Assembly (NCBI RefSeq): GCF_000204055.1
Contig: NW_006768773.1
Location: forward strand, 1,085,879 to 1,149,878
From: Melampsora larici-populina 98AG31
Lineage: Eukaryota; Basidiomycota; Pucciniomycetes; Pucciniales; Melampsoraceae
DNA: 64,000 bases
Direction of reading: 5' to 3'
Shown here one piece after another: positions 36,611 to 46,630 of the stretch. Each line of letters begins with the position of its first letter. Within the stretch, counting starts at the first letter, position 1. The translations under genes and the position numbers were made by a program. The notes under the pieces are model-generated. The model had not been told where the DNA came from and did not search any database. It saw nothing but the letters and a program-made list of their open reading frames with translations.

Positions 36611-38483
36611 ATGAGTGATCATGGCAGTTTTGACTTTGTTGCTGCAGCAGTGGTTACCAAAAAGTTGGCAGCCTTATCAGCTGAATATGAAACAGCTGGA
36701 GGTTCCAACGGTAAATTGATGTCTCAAGTTTGATTGGCCTATGCTGAAATTGTTCCATATTCATCGAAAAATTGGTTTAAACAATGGTCAAAATTTGCAT
36801 CAGATCTTATTGAAAAAGACAGACTTGCAGACCGGCCAATCTATCAGAATGAAGGGCCCATTCCTACTAGACCCCTTACATCTAATGAGGAACAGGTTTA
36901 TGTCTTTGACCTTAATTCAAATCCAACATTCCCGGCCAATGTTGATAGGAGTAACAGATCATCTCCTCAAAGAAGTAATAGAAATGAAGTCCAAATCCTT
37001 ACTCAAGAGCTAATTAACAATGCTCAAAAAGCGCATGACATGTTGGACGGTCAACGATTGCACCGGTCTAAATCTCCTTCCCCTTTTGTTTCTAAAAATA
37101 AAGAGGGAAAAGATAAGAGCGTTGGTAGTGATTCAGCATCTAATGACGACAAGCTGGATGCTAAAACAAAGAAGTTCCAGAAAAATTGGGAATGGATGGA
37201 AAGAGTGGACTCAGGACCAGCTTCAAGAGAAAATTGCTCCAAAAGTGCTATCTCGTTTTTGAAGGCAGTCCGAGGTTATGCTCCGCACTTGGCAAAAGCG
37301 GTCAAAGGTTATATTGATCAAGCCAAACCCCCTAATTTTCCATCTAACTTGTGTAAAGAACTCTTACAAGGCAAATATATTGACTTACGACAAATTAAAG
37401 GTGAATTGTTGGCGGAAAAGAAAGGTATGGCGACTAATCTTATGGTCGCAGGAAAGGATAAAGATCTGGAGTTTCAGAACAAGAAGGTTTCTATTAGTTT
37501 GGTGGATTCCCAAGAATGGTTTTATTACTTTGAAATTCTCCAGCAAGCGTATCAAGAAGTGTTCCCACATAGTCATTAATTTTTTTCTTCAATATGCATC
37601 GTTCATTAAGGAAGAATTTATGTCTGATGGTTTTAGGGCTGATTGGACTTGTGTTGCTAATTACGACACAGCTCTTAGAATTCAGTTTGCAATCAGACGT
37701 GATGTGTCATTTGCTGATTGGAATCATCAGAGCTTGGGTACTATCAGAACTCGGTACATGCAGAAGGCTTACGACGAAAAGCCTCCTTTGGCTTCATCAA
37801 GCTCTCATCCCCATCCGCAAATGGCTTCTCAACGGCTGAGACAAAATTCTCAGAATCAAGCGCATGCATCCAGAACTCATCAATTGCCAAACTATTACAA
37901 CTCAAACTTCAAACACAAAGGTATTCACGAGGTGGAAGGCTCTGAGGGTCTTAGAGTGGAAGAGCAATTTTTTTTGCACATAACCTCCCTGGTGCAGGTT
38001 GCAAACTCAAGAAATGCCCTCGCATCCACCGTTGTAACGTTAAAAATTGCCGACAAGATCATAGAGGATGTGACCAACGGTGGCTCGCTAAGCTAAGCTA
38101 AGGATTTTTGCCACCTTGGCTTAGCTTAGCTAGAGGCCGCTAAGGAAAAATCCGCTAACGCTAATCTTAGCGGATTTCCGCTAACGCTAAGCCATTAGCT
38201 TAGCGGGCGTAAAATGACACCCGCTAAGCCAATTGATTGGCCGCTAAACCGCTAATAGCGGCTTAGAGGCCCTTTTTTGCACTTAAAACATGCATTTTTT
38301 TGATAGCTAAGCTCCTGGCTTAGCTTAGCGCAGACCCGCTAAAGCAAAAATCAAAATTCGATTAGCTTAGCTTGAGTGCGCTAAGGATTTAGCGCTAGCT
38401 TAGCGACAAAAAATCGCTAAGCTAATGCACCGCTAAGCGCTAACTTAGCTTAGCCGTGCCACCGTTGATGTGACCATGTCTGA
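36611..38483 (+). pseudogene. Ngaro-like gag, broken and interrupted
   Basis: Reading starts at ATG 36611 (MSDHGSFDF). A TGA at 36731 interrupts the frame, which reopens to a TAA at 37577. There a one-base shift is needed to enter the next frame (FLQYASFIKEEFMSDGF…), which continues to about 37967. A run of eight T (37968–37975) allows a −1 slip into the frame that encodes two C-x4-C-x3-H modules (CKLKKCPRIH and CNVKNCRQDH), the nucleic-acid-binding knuckles. The knuckle frame reaches the 391-bp insert and, past it, would end at TGA 38481–38483. The T-run could be a programmed frameshift or simple decay. Confidence 0.7.
38076..38466. mobile_element. 391-bp GCTAA-word insert with 9-bp target duplication
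   Basis: Flanked by perfect direct repeats gatgtgacc (38067–38075 and 38467–38475). The ends are inverted: aacggtggc at left and gccaccgtt at right, followed inward by gctaagctaag-type sequence. About 31 copies of GCTAA or its complement TTAGC fill the insert. There is no coding potential. A nine-base duplication suggests a Mutator-like (MULE) helper, while dense short words recall hAT subterminal transposase-binding repeats. The family is not recognised. The perfect duplication and unmutated words imply recent insertion. Confidence 0.85.
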
Positions 38484-40443
38484 TGGGACTGGTCTGCAGG
38501 ATCCTTGTGGTAGCCATACTATTGCGGGATGGCCAGGGGAAACTTTGACTAATGAAACTAACGACAAAGATTTTTCAACCCCAAAGTTTTGGAGGGGTTA
38601 CGCCTGGGACAGAGTCAGTTCTGTAGGATCTTCCCCAGCTATCAAATTGAGCTTGTATGCAAGGCCTTTTGCAGACGCACCCCCGTTATCTATTGATAAG
38701 GACACCGACTTCACTATTAAGCAGTACCCTTTTTTATTTAAAATAATTACTCCAATCAAAGTCAACAAATTGGAGACTTTATTGGTGAACCATCCTAATT
38801 GTGCTTTTGTAAATTCAGCCCTGAAAGGTCTGAGACTCAGATTCTGGCCATGTTCTTTGCTTCCTTCTTTGACCATTGTGAACGGTCCAAATCACAAATC
38901 ATGCCTTCTTCATCAAGAAATTTTGGAGTCTCAATGTCAAGAGGAAGTTTCACAAGGAAGATACTCGGAGGAATTCACTATTTTACTTGAAGGAATGAAA
39001 GTTATTCCGTTATTAATGGTTTCCAAGAAAGATTCTAACAAAATGCGAGTATACTCAAACATGAGTGCTGGACAACCCTCTCCTAATGATCTTATAGATA
39101 AGGAAAGTATTCCGGTTGCATTCAATTCTTTGAAAACTTTCATCCCTTACCTGATTGACAAAAAAGAAGAGTGCGGAGATGTAGTCCTCTTCAAATCCGG
39201 CATTGAGAATGCCTTTTGAATAATCCCTCTACACTTTCAATACCAGATTTGTCAAATTCTAAAAATTAAAGGTAATAAAAAGAGGGTGGGTCATAATTTA
39301 ACTTTTGGCTCCTCTGCTTTGCCTTACATTTGGTGCGGAGTATTTTCCTTGGTGCTATGGATAGCTGAGTTTGTCTTCAACATCAAACAAATGAACAATA
39401 TGATGGACAATGTGTGGTCAGTTGGGTCATCAAAAGATTTCATTAAATTCAAAGATCATTTGATTCCGTTAAATCAAGTGAAACTCCTCACCTTATTTGA
39501 TATTGTAGGCATCCCTTGGATATGGAAGAAGCAACTTCATGGTCCGGTTCTTGAGATTATAGGACAGATGGTTGATTCTGATAAAATGATTATGTTTTTA
39601 CATCCGGAGAAGAAAGCTCATCTAATCAAGACCCTTCAACGATTTGTTTCAGCACCTAGTCATTCTCTGAATGATTGGCAAAAACTTCTAGGTCACGCTT
39701 TGTGGGCCTGCACATTGATGCCTTGGGGTAGATCTGCACCGCAGAGTTTGTATGAAAAATCGGGAAACAAGTCCCACCGATTTTTACAAATTCCGCTAAA
39801 TAAAGAAAATCAAAAAGATTTAAGATGATTGATTGACTATTTCAATAACAGTTCTGGTTTATTAATGCTTAGATCTTTGCGTTGGGGCTGTTCCAAAGCG
39901 GATTCAGTGTTTTACACAGACACATCGATGTTTGGTATTGGGGTTTGGGAACCAGGCCTGAAGATTGGCTGTTATTTCATTCTTCCTCCTCCTCTCCGAA
40001 ATATTTTTTGGGCTGAGTTACTAGGTGTGATCTCAGCGGTGGACAAGGGGATATTGAGTGGTTCAAGAAAAAAATTTGTCCACTGCGACAATTGGAACGT
40101 TGTGGACCTTTTCAGCAATCATGCTCCAAATCAAATCGTTCAGCCGTTGTTTTGTCATTGTGTCAAGCAAATGGTTAAGGCAGGAGTCGATGTAAAGGTA
40201 ATGCACATTGCAGGAGACTCAAACTCATCTGTGGACGCTCTTTCTTGCCAGCAAAAAATTCTAACCCCTGACAAGATTGATATTTTATGTCATGCTATTA
40301 ACGCGGAGTCGATCTTGTATTTAAACATTGACCCGTCTCTTTCTTCTGGATTTCAGGAAGTGGATTTAGGATCTTTTGACCCTTCTTCGCGATTATGGGT
40401 AAATCCAAACCTACTTCAATCTCAACAAGATCAAGGAAGCTGA
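38476..40443 (+). pseudogene. Ngaro-like reverse transcriptase – RNase H
   Basis: One reading frame with two TGA interruptions (39217 and 39826). Reverse-transcriptase landmarks are GIENAF-x-IIPLH, FGSSALPYIWC and a degenerate active-site box MMDN where YxDD is expected, so one catalytic Asp is missing. RNase H follows with YTDTSMFGIGVWEPG, AELLGVISAVD, HCDNWNVVDLF and HIAGDSNSSVDALS. The start ATG (38476) overlaps the end of the gag knuckle frame, and the stop overlaps the recombinase ATG as TGATG. Product: cDNA synthesis for the element, now inactive. Confidence 0.82.
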
Positions 40444-41432
40444 TGTTGAATATTACTTTAGATGAATTAAGACTTATTTCCAGTCAAGATCAACATTTGA
40501 CTATCGCAAAAATTTCTTTAGAAAAATATAAATCAGGTTTTTGCTCTTTTGCAAAGTTTTGTATTCATTTTAATATTCCTTTAATTCCAAATAAACGCAA
40601 CTTATGTGATTTTGTTTCATTTATGAGCCGAATGATTTCTCCCAGATCAGTTAGAGCTTATTTAATCGGGATTTATCACATCTTTAGGCTGGATTTTCCT
40701 TCAATCACTTGTGGATCAAAGCATCAAGATGTCAAACATACTTTAAAGTTCTGTATGAAAAATTTCTCAAAACCAGTCGTTAGCAAGAATTCATTATCGG
40801 GTTCTCACTTGGAAATGGTAACCTCAAATTGCTCTTCATCTTTCGATGATAAATTGTTTTTGGCCATGTTAGGCATAGGTTTTGGGGGTCTTCACCAATT
40901 AGGGGAGTTTACAGTGCCGGATTCTTCAAAATTCAGAGATTCAAGAAAAATTATATTACGATCTTCTTTAAAGTTTTCAAAATGCAAGAAATTTATTCAA
41001 TTTAATTTACCTTATTCAAAAGGCGACACTTGATTTTTAGGAGCTCCTGTGATTATTCAAGGGTTTTTTAATTCTCCTGCTTGTCCAATAAAACTGCTCA
41101 AGTCATATTTATGTGTTAGGGACGACTCAATCATTTCTTCTCCCAAACTTTTTGTTACTTCAGACGGTTCTTCTCCTTCACAATCATGGTTTCTTTCAAA
41201 ATTCCATGTTTACTTTGACATTTCATTCTCAGGTCATTCTCTTTGTTCAGGAGGCGCAACTGCTTTATCTCAGGCCGGTGCCAACATGGATTTTATCAAA
41301 AGTGCCGGTCGTTGGTCATCTGAAGCATTCTTAATGTATGCTTGGGGTCACATGGCTTTGCATTTACCCAAGAATCAAAATCATATCATTGGCCATTCTT
41401 CTCACATTGGTTCGAGAGTTCAATTTTCTTAA
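40443..41432 (+). pseudogene. Ngaro-like tyrosine recombinase
   Basis: Starts at ATG 40443 inside the TGATG overlap with pol. A TGA at 41031 splits the frame, which then continues to 41432. The C-terminal catalytic region is recognisable as GHSLCSGGATALSQAG and AGRWSSEAFLMYAWGH with the nucleophile Tyr. The box expected as HxxR reads HSLC, and the first Arg box reads GLHQLGEFTV where GLxRxGE is usual, so both catalytic Arg are gone (CGx to TGx or CAx changes). The recombinase would insert circular cDNA without target duplication. Confidence 0.82.
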
Positions 41433-41797
41433 AAAGTAAGTTTCAGGTGTTCTTTTTTGTAAGAGCTGGTTTTTTAAGCTCTCATGCTTGTTTTGTTTTG
41501 TTTTGTGTTTCTTCTTTTTATGTTTAAAGAAGAAAGATTTGATCACACTCTTTCATGTCTGTGGTTGTGAAAAGAAGCTTTTATGCTTAAGTTTTTATAC
41601 TCCTTATTTCAGTGTAAAGAAATATACAGGGGTCTCTGTGCCTTATTTATGTGTTTTTCTGGTTGGGGATTTTTGAGCATCGTACATTTTTTGGTGTCCA
41701 ACGCTGACGTTTAATTGATTTTAATTTTTGAATTTTTTCTTTTGTCCTTCTCCTACTTCACCACTCTTCTTTACGGCTTTTTATAGGTGGGTTGGAG

Positions 41798-41923
41798 AGG
41801 GACATACATGTTTATCAAGTAATTTATCACCCTTGGCTTTTAGCCTTGGGATTCGCCCAAACCTTTTAACCGCTATGGTATTTTTATACCTGGTATTTTG
41901 TAAGTCAAATGTACTCACATTTC
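41798..41923 (+). repeat. Ngaro-like repeat B1
   Basis: Begins agggacatacatgttta and ends actcacatttc. It is immediately followed by A2. B2 repeats it with a four-base tatg expansion. Confidence 0.85.
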
Positions 41924-41925
41924 TA

Positions 41926-42157
41926 GTAGTTGGTAACTTGCTTATTAACAGATGGGAATGTGGATATCTCGGTTTGTAATTTACATATGTACATGTGCTA
42001 ACGGGTTGGATACGTTTTCCCTTTATGTGGTTTACAGATATGATGTCATATCTTGTTTACCTTTCCACTCACCGTTTTCATTCCCATTGTCATTTCATTA
42101 TCAACTTTCTCTATCTTCTTTTACTCTATTATCATCTATTCAGATGGTTTTTCAAAG
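41926..42157 (+). repeat. Ngaro-like repeat A2
   Basis: Matches A1 over its full length with scattered, mostly C/T and G/A, differences. Its position between B1 and B2 gives the split-direct-repeat pattern. Confidence 0.85.
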
Positions 42158-42431
42158 CCCACCCGCGCTTCTTCCCTTATTATCAGATGACTATTATTTT
42201 CCTCATGTTTTCACTTTATTCTATATTTTTTTAAAAAAAAAGAAAGTTGTGTAGGCAGTGTTCAGAGTTCTATTTTGATTGTTCTATGTTAGTTTGTTCT
42301 AAGATATGTGTGTTGCTAGTTCGTTTGATATTTTTTAACTAGTTTTTATATTTTTATTCTCTTTTGCATTTATATTTTGTTATTGTTTTTTTTGTTTATC
42401 GTGTTCGTGATTTTTTCCGCTACCACCCTGT

Positions 42432-42561
42432 AGGGACATACATGTTTATTAAGCAATTTATCACCCTTGGCTTTTAGCCTTGGGATTTGCCCAAACCTTT
42501 TAACTGCTATGGTATTTTTATACCTGGTATTTTGTATGTAAGTCAAATGTATTCACATTTC
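42432..42561 (+). repeat. Ngaro-like repeat B2 (3′ terminal)
   Basis: Second copy of B1 and the 3′ boundary of the retroelement. The 42158–42431 segment between A2 and B2 is unique and T-rich. Confidence 0.85.
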
Positions 42562-42602
42562 CTAATCATCAGGTCTCGATCACTGCAAACATTAATCAAC
42601 CT

Positions 42603-43181
42603 CCCCAAGTGGGCAGGAAAAAATGATTGGGAGTATCATTTGTCATAAAATGATCTATCAATCCACACCTGATCCATACCACCCACACTACATATGTGTA
42701 GCAGGCTCAGTGAATTGGTGGTTATCATGTACATACAGTTCTGCTCAGTTATCTGCTCAGCAGGATGAGTTATTCATATGTAATACATGCTGTAACTTTT
42801 TTCAGATTGACAAAAGCATTCAAAAGATAGACTACATACACTGACTCAACGTCTTGGTGTAATCTCATCAAGTCAACTGCATGTAATACCCTTTCTGTTA
42901 CTAAGAAATAGCTTCAAAAATATTGCCTGAGCAGCTACAGAATTATATGTAGTGAATTCTTGGGACAATTTTCTCCAAGTCAAAAAAGTTACATGTGGTA
43001 TAACATGTGATTTATATATTCTGATGGGCAAAAAACTGAGCAGACCTGTATGTACATGATAGAAAACTATTTACTTAGCGTACTGCACATATGTAGTGTG
43101 GGTGTTGAGGCTCAGGTGAGCGGTATTGGATCTTTTTATGACAAACTGTACTATTAATCATTTTCCTCTTCCAATGTGGGG
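42603..43181 (+). repeat. Dispersed repeat Y, copy 2 (complete)
   Basis: Uninterrupted 579-bp copy of the element found split at 893–3308. Its ends form a long imperfect inverted repeat (left ccccaagtgggcagg, right ccaatgtgggg). Internal palindromic words such as cacatatgtg recur. Non-coding, likely a MITE-like DNA transposon. Confidence 0.75.
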
Positions 43182-43295
43182 AAGTTGAATGATGTTCACA
43201 GTGGATATCGAACCGATCTCAACTTGAGATCAATCCGATATCAAAAATTTGGAGATTGGTTCGATATCAGGCCTGTCAAAGAGTTGACCCATGGT

Positions 43296-43491
43296 TCACG
43301 CTCACACCCGGTGCCCTGATGCCATGTGGTGCCACGGCTTCGGGCAGGGCGGGGCCTAGGGCTCACGCCATGCCCTGGCCCAAGCCCTGCCGCTGTTCAC
43401 CAGGGCTTTGCTAGGGCAGGGCGCATCGGGCGTAAGGCCATGGCCCCAGCCATGCCCTAAGCCCCGAAAAACACGCCGGGTGTGAGCGTGA
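43296..43491. mobile_element. 196-bp MITE with GCCCT-word interior
   Basis: Terminal inverted repeats TCACGCTCACACCCGG bound the insert perfectly. The flanks cccatggt (43288–43295) and cccgtggt (43492–43499) look like an eight-base duplication with one CpG-type difference, suggesting a hAT-mobilised MITE. The interior is very GC-rich and carries about ten gccct/agggc words. Because the flanks are themselves nearly palindromic, they may instead extend the inverted repeat. Confidence 0.6.
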
Positions 43492-43499
43492 CCCGTGGT

Positions 43500-44288
43500 G
43501 TAGCGTTAAAGTTATGCTAAATCACCTAGTTATCGCACCCATATAGTGGGTGCCCTTAATATGTTTTTCTACGCGCCACGCTATCGTTATCCTGGCTGGT
43601 AGCGCTCCGTAGCGCTGCGAGCCAGACTTGCTGGGAGGAAAAACACCGCTCTCAGTTTCGCCAGCTTATCTGGTCCCAAACACCCCCCATAGAAGTGCTC
43701 CTGAGCCATTCATAATCCAACTTTGGTTCAGATTCCCCAGGTTCGGTGTGATTTCTCAAAAGGCGCGCCGACCTCACGTTTTGTATCTTATCTTGCGCCC
43801 ACAACCTGATGTGAGGGGCGAGGGGTTGGCGGTGTTACAGTTGAGGGTCAAAGTTAAACTTGATTTCCTCGCTTGGTTTGCTCTGCATCGAGCTTTCGAT
43901 GCGTTGGTCGCCATCGACTCAAAGTCTGTCTCCAACACCAGATTCGACTGGGTCGCTTTGGGGCTCGACCTGGCCATCTATCCAAGAAACTGTTGTGACA
44001 TAGCCCAAGAGCTATGTTTCGATGAATGCTGCTTTCAACTCTATCTCAACGAAACTTAATGTTCCCCAAATCTTTTCCTCGCCCCCTTTTCAACATTTCT
44101 CTGCTTAGAACCACCTTGCTTTCGTTTTGGCGCTGACGGACTGTGGTTCTAATATCTTACCTGTTTGTTAACAAGTACGCTGTTGTCCATACTTTGATCT
44201 GCTCGGATATCGCCATATCCCTAGTCTACCTTGGCTGGCCAGGTTGGAGAGTCTTACCACTGCAAATCCAGAGGGTCTTTTCGTCCAC
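43500..44288. other. Upstream region of protease 2
   Basis: Should contain the promoter of the second protease. A 143-codon frame at 43628–44059 lacks domain similarity, a signal peptide or plausible splice partners and is not called as a gene. Confidence 0.35.
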
Positions 44289-46630
44289 ATGCCGAAATTT
44301 ACCCCGATACTAATTTTTGTTATCTCCGCTATCCTGACGACTGGCACAATTGGCACCGATTCACATCATGTCACAAGGGGGAAAGACTCATTTCTTGTAC
44401 AAGATGAAGAATCGCTGCAAAAAAATGTGATGGCTTCTGGCAGCGCTGAAATATCGATTTCAGGCCGAGCAACGTCAATAAAAGCAGAGACGGTCACCAA
44501 CTCCAATCGCAAGAGGGACATTTCTATCAGGATGGGTCTTGCAGCCAACCCCGACGTTATGACTGGAGACTTTACACCAGAAAAAAGATCACTTTCCGCG
44601 CATCAAAAGAGGGACATCTCTATCAGGATGGGTCTTGCAGCCAACCCTGATGTCATGACTGGAGACTTCCCACCAGAAAGAAGATCGCTTTCTTCGAAAC
44701 AAAAGAGGGAGATCTCTATCAGGATGGGTCTTACGAGCAACCCCGACGTCATCACTGAATCAGAGGACTTCACACCAGGAAATTTAGAAAACAAATCAAA
44801 CTGCAATGAGACCGTTCCATCTATCAGTCCACTCTCAAATAATGAAATAAAGTCAGCTGAAACCATTGAGTTCTTACCTCACGAAGCCGTCAGACAACCC
44901 GAAGATCCGATCAATCTGAACTCTTTCAGCAAACAGAAACCTTTCACCATCCCACTCTATCGACCAAAGAAACCTCACTGTGATATGCACCTTCATCCAG
45001 AAATCCAATTTCAACAGCATCTTAATCACGCTTTACAGAGGCATGCCCGTCTTTTAAAAATGCCCATTGATAAAACAGTACTAATCGAAAACTTACGCAA
45101 GAGGGCGAAAATATATGGACCTCCTTCTGAAGAGTCAAATCCCCAACGAAGATCGAGCCTGGTTTCGAGACAAGATAGACTTGCAGGGTATCCTGAAAGT
45201 GCTTTCTTCGCACAAAAAAACTCAAAAATCACTCCACCCGGAGAAACAACCGCTGCAAACTCTGTTGGATTTAGTATTGAAGCTAATGATGTTGGATACT
45301 TTGCTGAGATTGGGATTGGAACTCCACCCACAAAATTCAAACTAATCCTTGATTCAGGCTCTTCCGATACATGGGTTCCAGTAAGTGATGATCATCCTCT
45401 TTGCTCGATTCTTCAACTTTGTGAGAAGGTTCTGATGTGATTTTTTGATTGAACCACATAGCTTCCAGAATGCGTCAATATTGATGACTCGAGAAAAGGC
45501 TGCAATCATGCGACTTTGAACCGTGAATCGAGCACACTTCGACTTACCAGCGATAATTTCACAATCACTTATGGTACTTCAATTTTATCGCTTTTCAGTT
45601 TTCTTGTTCAATAGCTGAGGTCTATCCATGTTTCAGGAACAGGAAAAGTCAAAGGTGTGATTGTAGAAGAGACCCTGATTATAGGAGGCTTGATCCTCAC
45701 AAATCACGCCTTTGGAGGAGCTAAATCAGAAAGCAAGGAATTCGCCGGAAAAAACGTGTATGTGATCATCAATATCAAATCCGATTTGAATATTGACTGA
45801 GTTGCATGTCCTTATCGAATTATTTCCAACACAATAGTCCATTTGATGGATTGATGGGAACCGGAAGAAGTTTACTCGCTAATCAAAAAGTCCTTACACC
45901 CATTGAGGCCATGTCAAATTCTGGAATACTTCCAGGGGCTTTTATCGGATACGCATTGGGTAGAGTTTCAGATGGGGAGAATATTGGTTTGTGTTTGTTT
46001 TTCATTATTGGAGGAATCAACTATATCTAACCTTTATATCATCTAAATAGGACAAGCTACTTTTGGGGGGGTGGATAACACCAAGTTCACCGGAGACCTA
46101 ACTCTATTCCCAAACATCAATACAAAAGGTTTTTGGGAAGGGGTGATGTCAGAAGTAAAGGTAGACGGTGTAACAATCTTGACACGTAGAACAGGAATTT
46201 TAGATACAGGAACAACTTTGATAGTTGCACCACCAGCTGATGCAGAAGCAGTTCACGCAAAGATACCTGGATCAAAAAGTGATGGAAAAGGTCGGTATAC
46301 CATCCCATGTACTACTAAGTCTATCGTTTCGTTGTCCTTTGGAGGTGTATCATGGGATATCAAACCCGTGGATTTGACCTTTCAACCTGTTAGTCGGAAT
46401 TTAGCAGGAAGATGCATCAGCGGGATTAGTTCTGGTAAGATTGGTGGACCTAGACAATGGCTCGTTGGTGATACATTTTTGAAAGTAAGTTGAGGCAATT
46501 CTCTCTTGATGAGAAATGAGTGACTGATGCCACTTGTGTCTCTTTTATTTAGGGTGTATATTTTGCAACAGATGCTACAAATAACCAAATGGGCTTAGCA
46601 GTCATTAATAAAGGTTCATCATCACCTTAA
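44289..46630 (+). CDS. Secreted pepsin-like aspartic protease 2 with Kex2-site repeats in its pro-region
   Basis: Predicted 661 residues. Exons: 44289–45380, 45462–45573, 45637–45757, 45838–45986, 46051–46484, 46553–46630. The ATG chosen gives a signal peptide (about residues 1–22). Residues 75–164 contain three tandem units beginning [30 protein letters not shown] and [15 protein letters not shown], the first two each 32 residues long. Each begins at a Lys-Arg, and the first two also have a KR or RR before SLS. The catalytic domain has D355 in [10 protein letters not shown], flap TYGTG and D543 in ILDTGTTL. The paralogue at 29.6 kb lacks the repeats but shares the pro-region block TIPLYRPK…[13 protein letters not shown]. 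Predicted role: extracellular or late-secretory endopeptidase. Release of repeat peptides by Kex2 is an inference from the dibasic sites. Confidence 0.93.
44511..44780 (+). repeat. Three in-phase 96-nt tandem repeats (dibasic-bounded peptide units)
   Basis: Units start at 44511, 44607 and 44703. The first two are 96 nt and nearly identical, mostly differing at silent or conservative positions. The third diverges after about 50 bases. Each starts aagaggga (Lys-Arg-Asp/Glu). Confidence 0.9.

Larger units (their letters stand above)
36307..42561 (+). mobile_element. Ngaro-like tyrosine-recombinase retrotransposon with split direct repeats
   Basis: The element has the order A1–gag–RT/RNase H–tyrosine recombinase–B1–A2–B2. 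A1 (36307–36537) and A2 (41926–42157) are about 90% alike, and B1 (41798–41923) and B2 (42432–42561) are also near-identical. This split-direct-repeat layout, with no methyltransferase frame, fits Ngaro-type members of the DIRS order. As expected for recombinase-mediated insertion, I see no target duplication. The three frames overlap by stop/start words. Coding is dead: in-frame TGA codons, a frameshift, loss of one Asp in the reverse-transcriptase YxDD box and loss of both catalytic Arg residues of the recombinase. A 391-bp insert sits at the gag/pol junction. Confidence 0.88.

Noticed and set aside
43628..44059. 143-codon plus-strand frame upstream of protease 2
   Set aside because: No recognisable domain, signal peptide or splice partners, and similar-length frames arise by chance here; kept as intergenic.
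44511..44780. Tandem repeat as a CRISPR or minisatellite without coding meaning
   Set aside because: The period is a multiple of three, the frame stays open, and differences are mostly silent or conservative, so it is a protein repeat.
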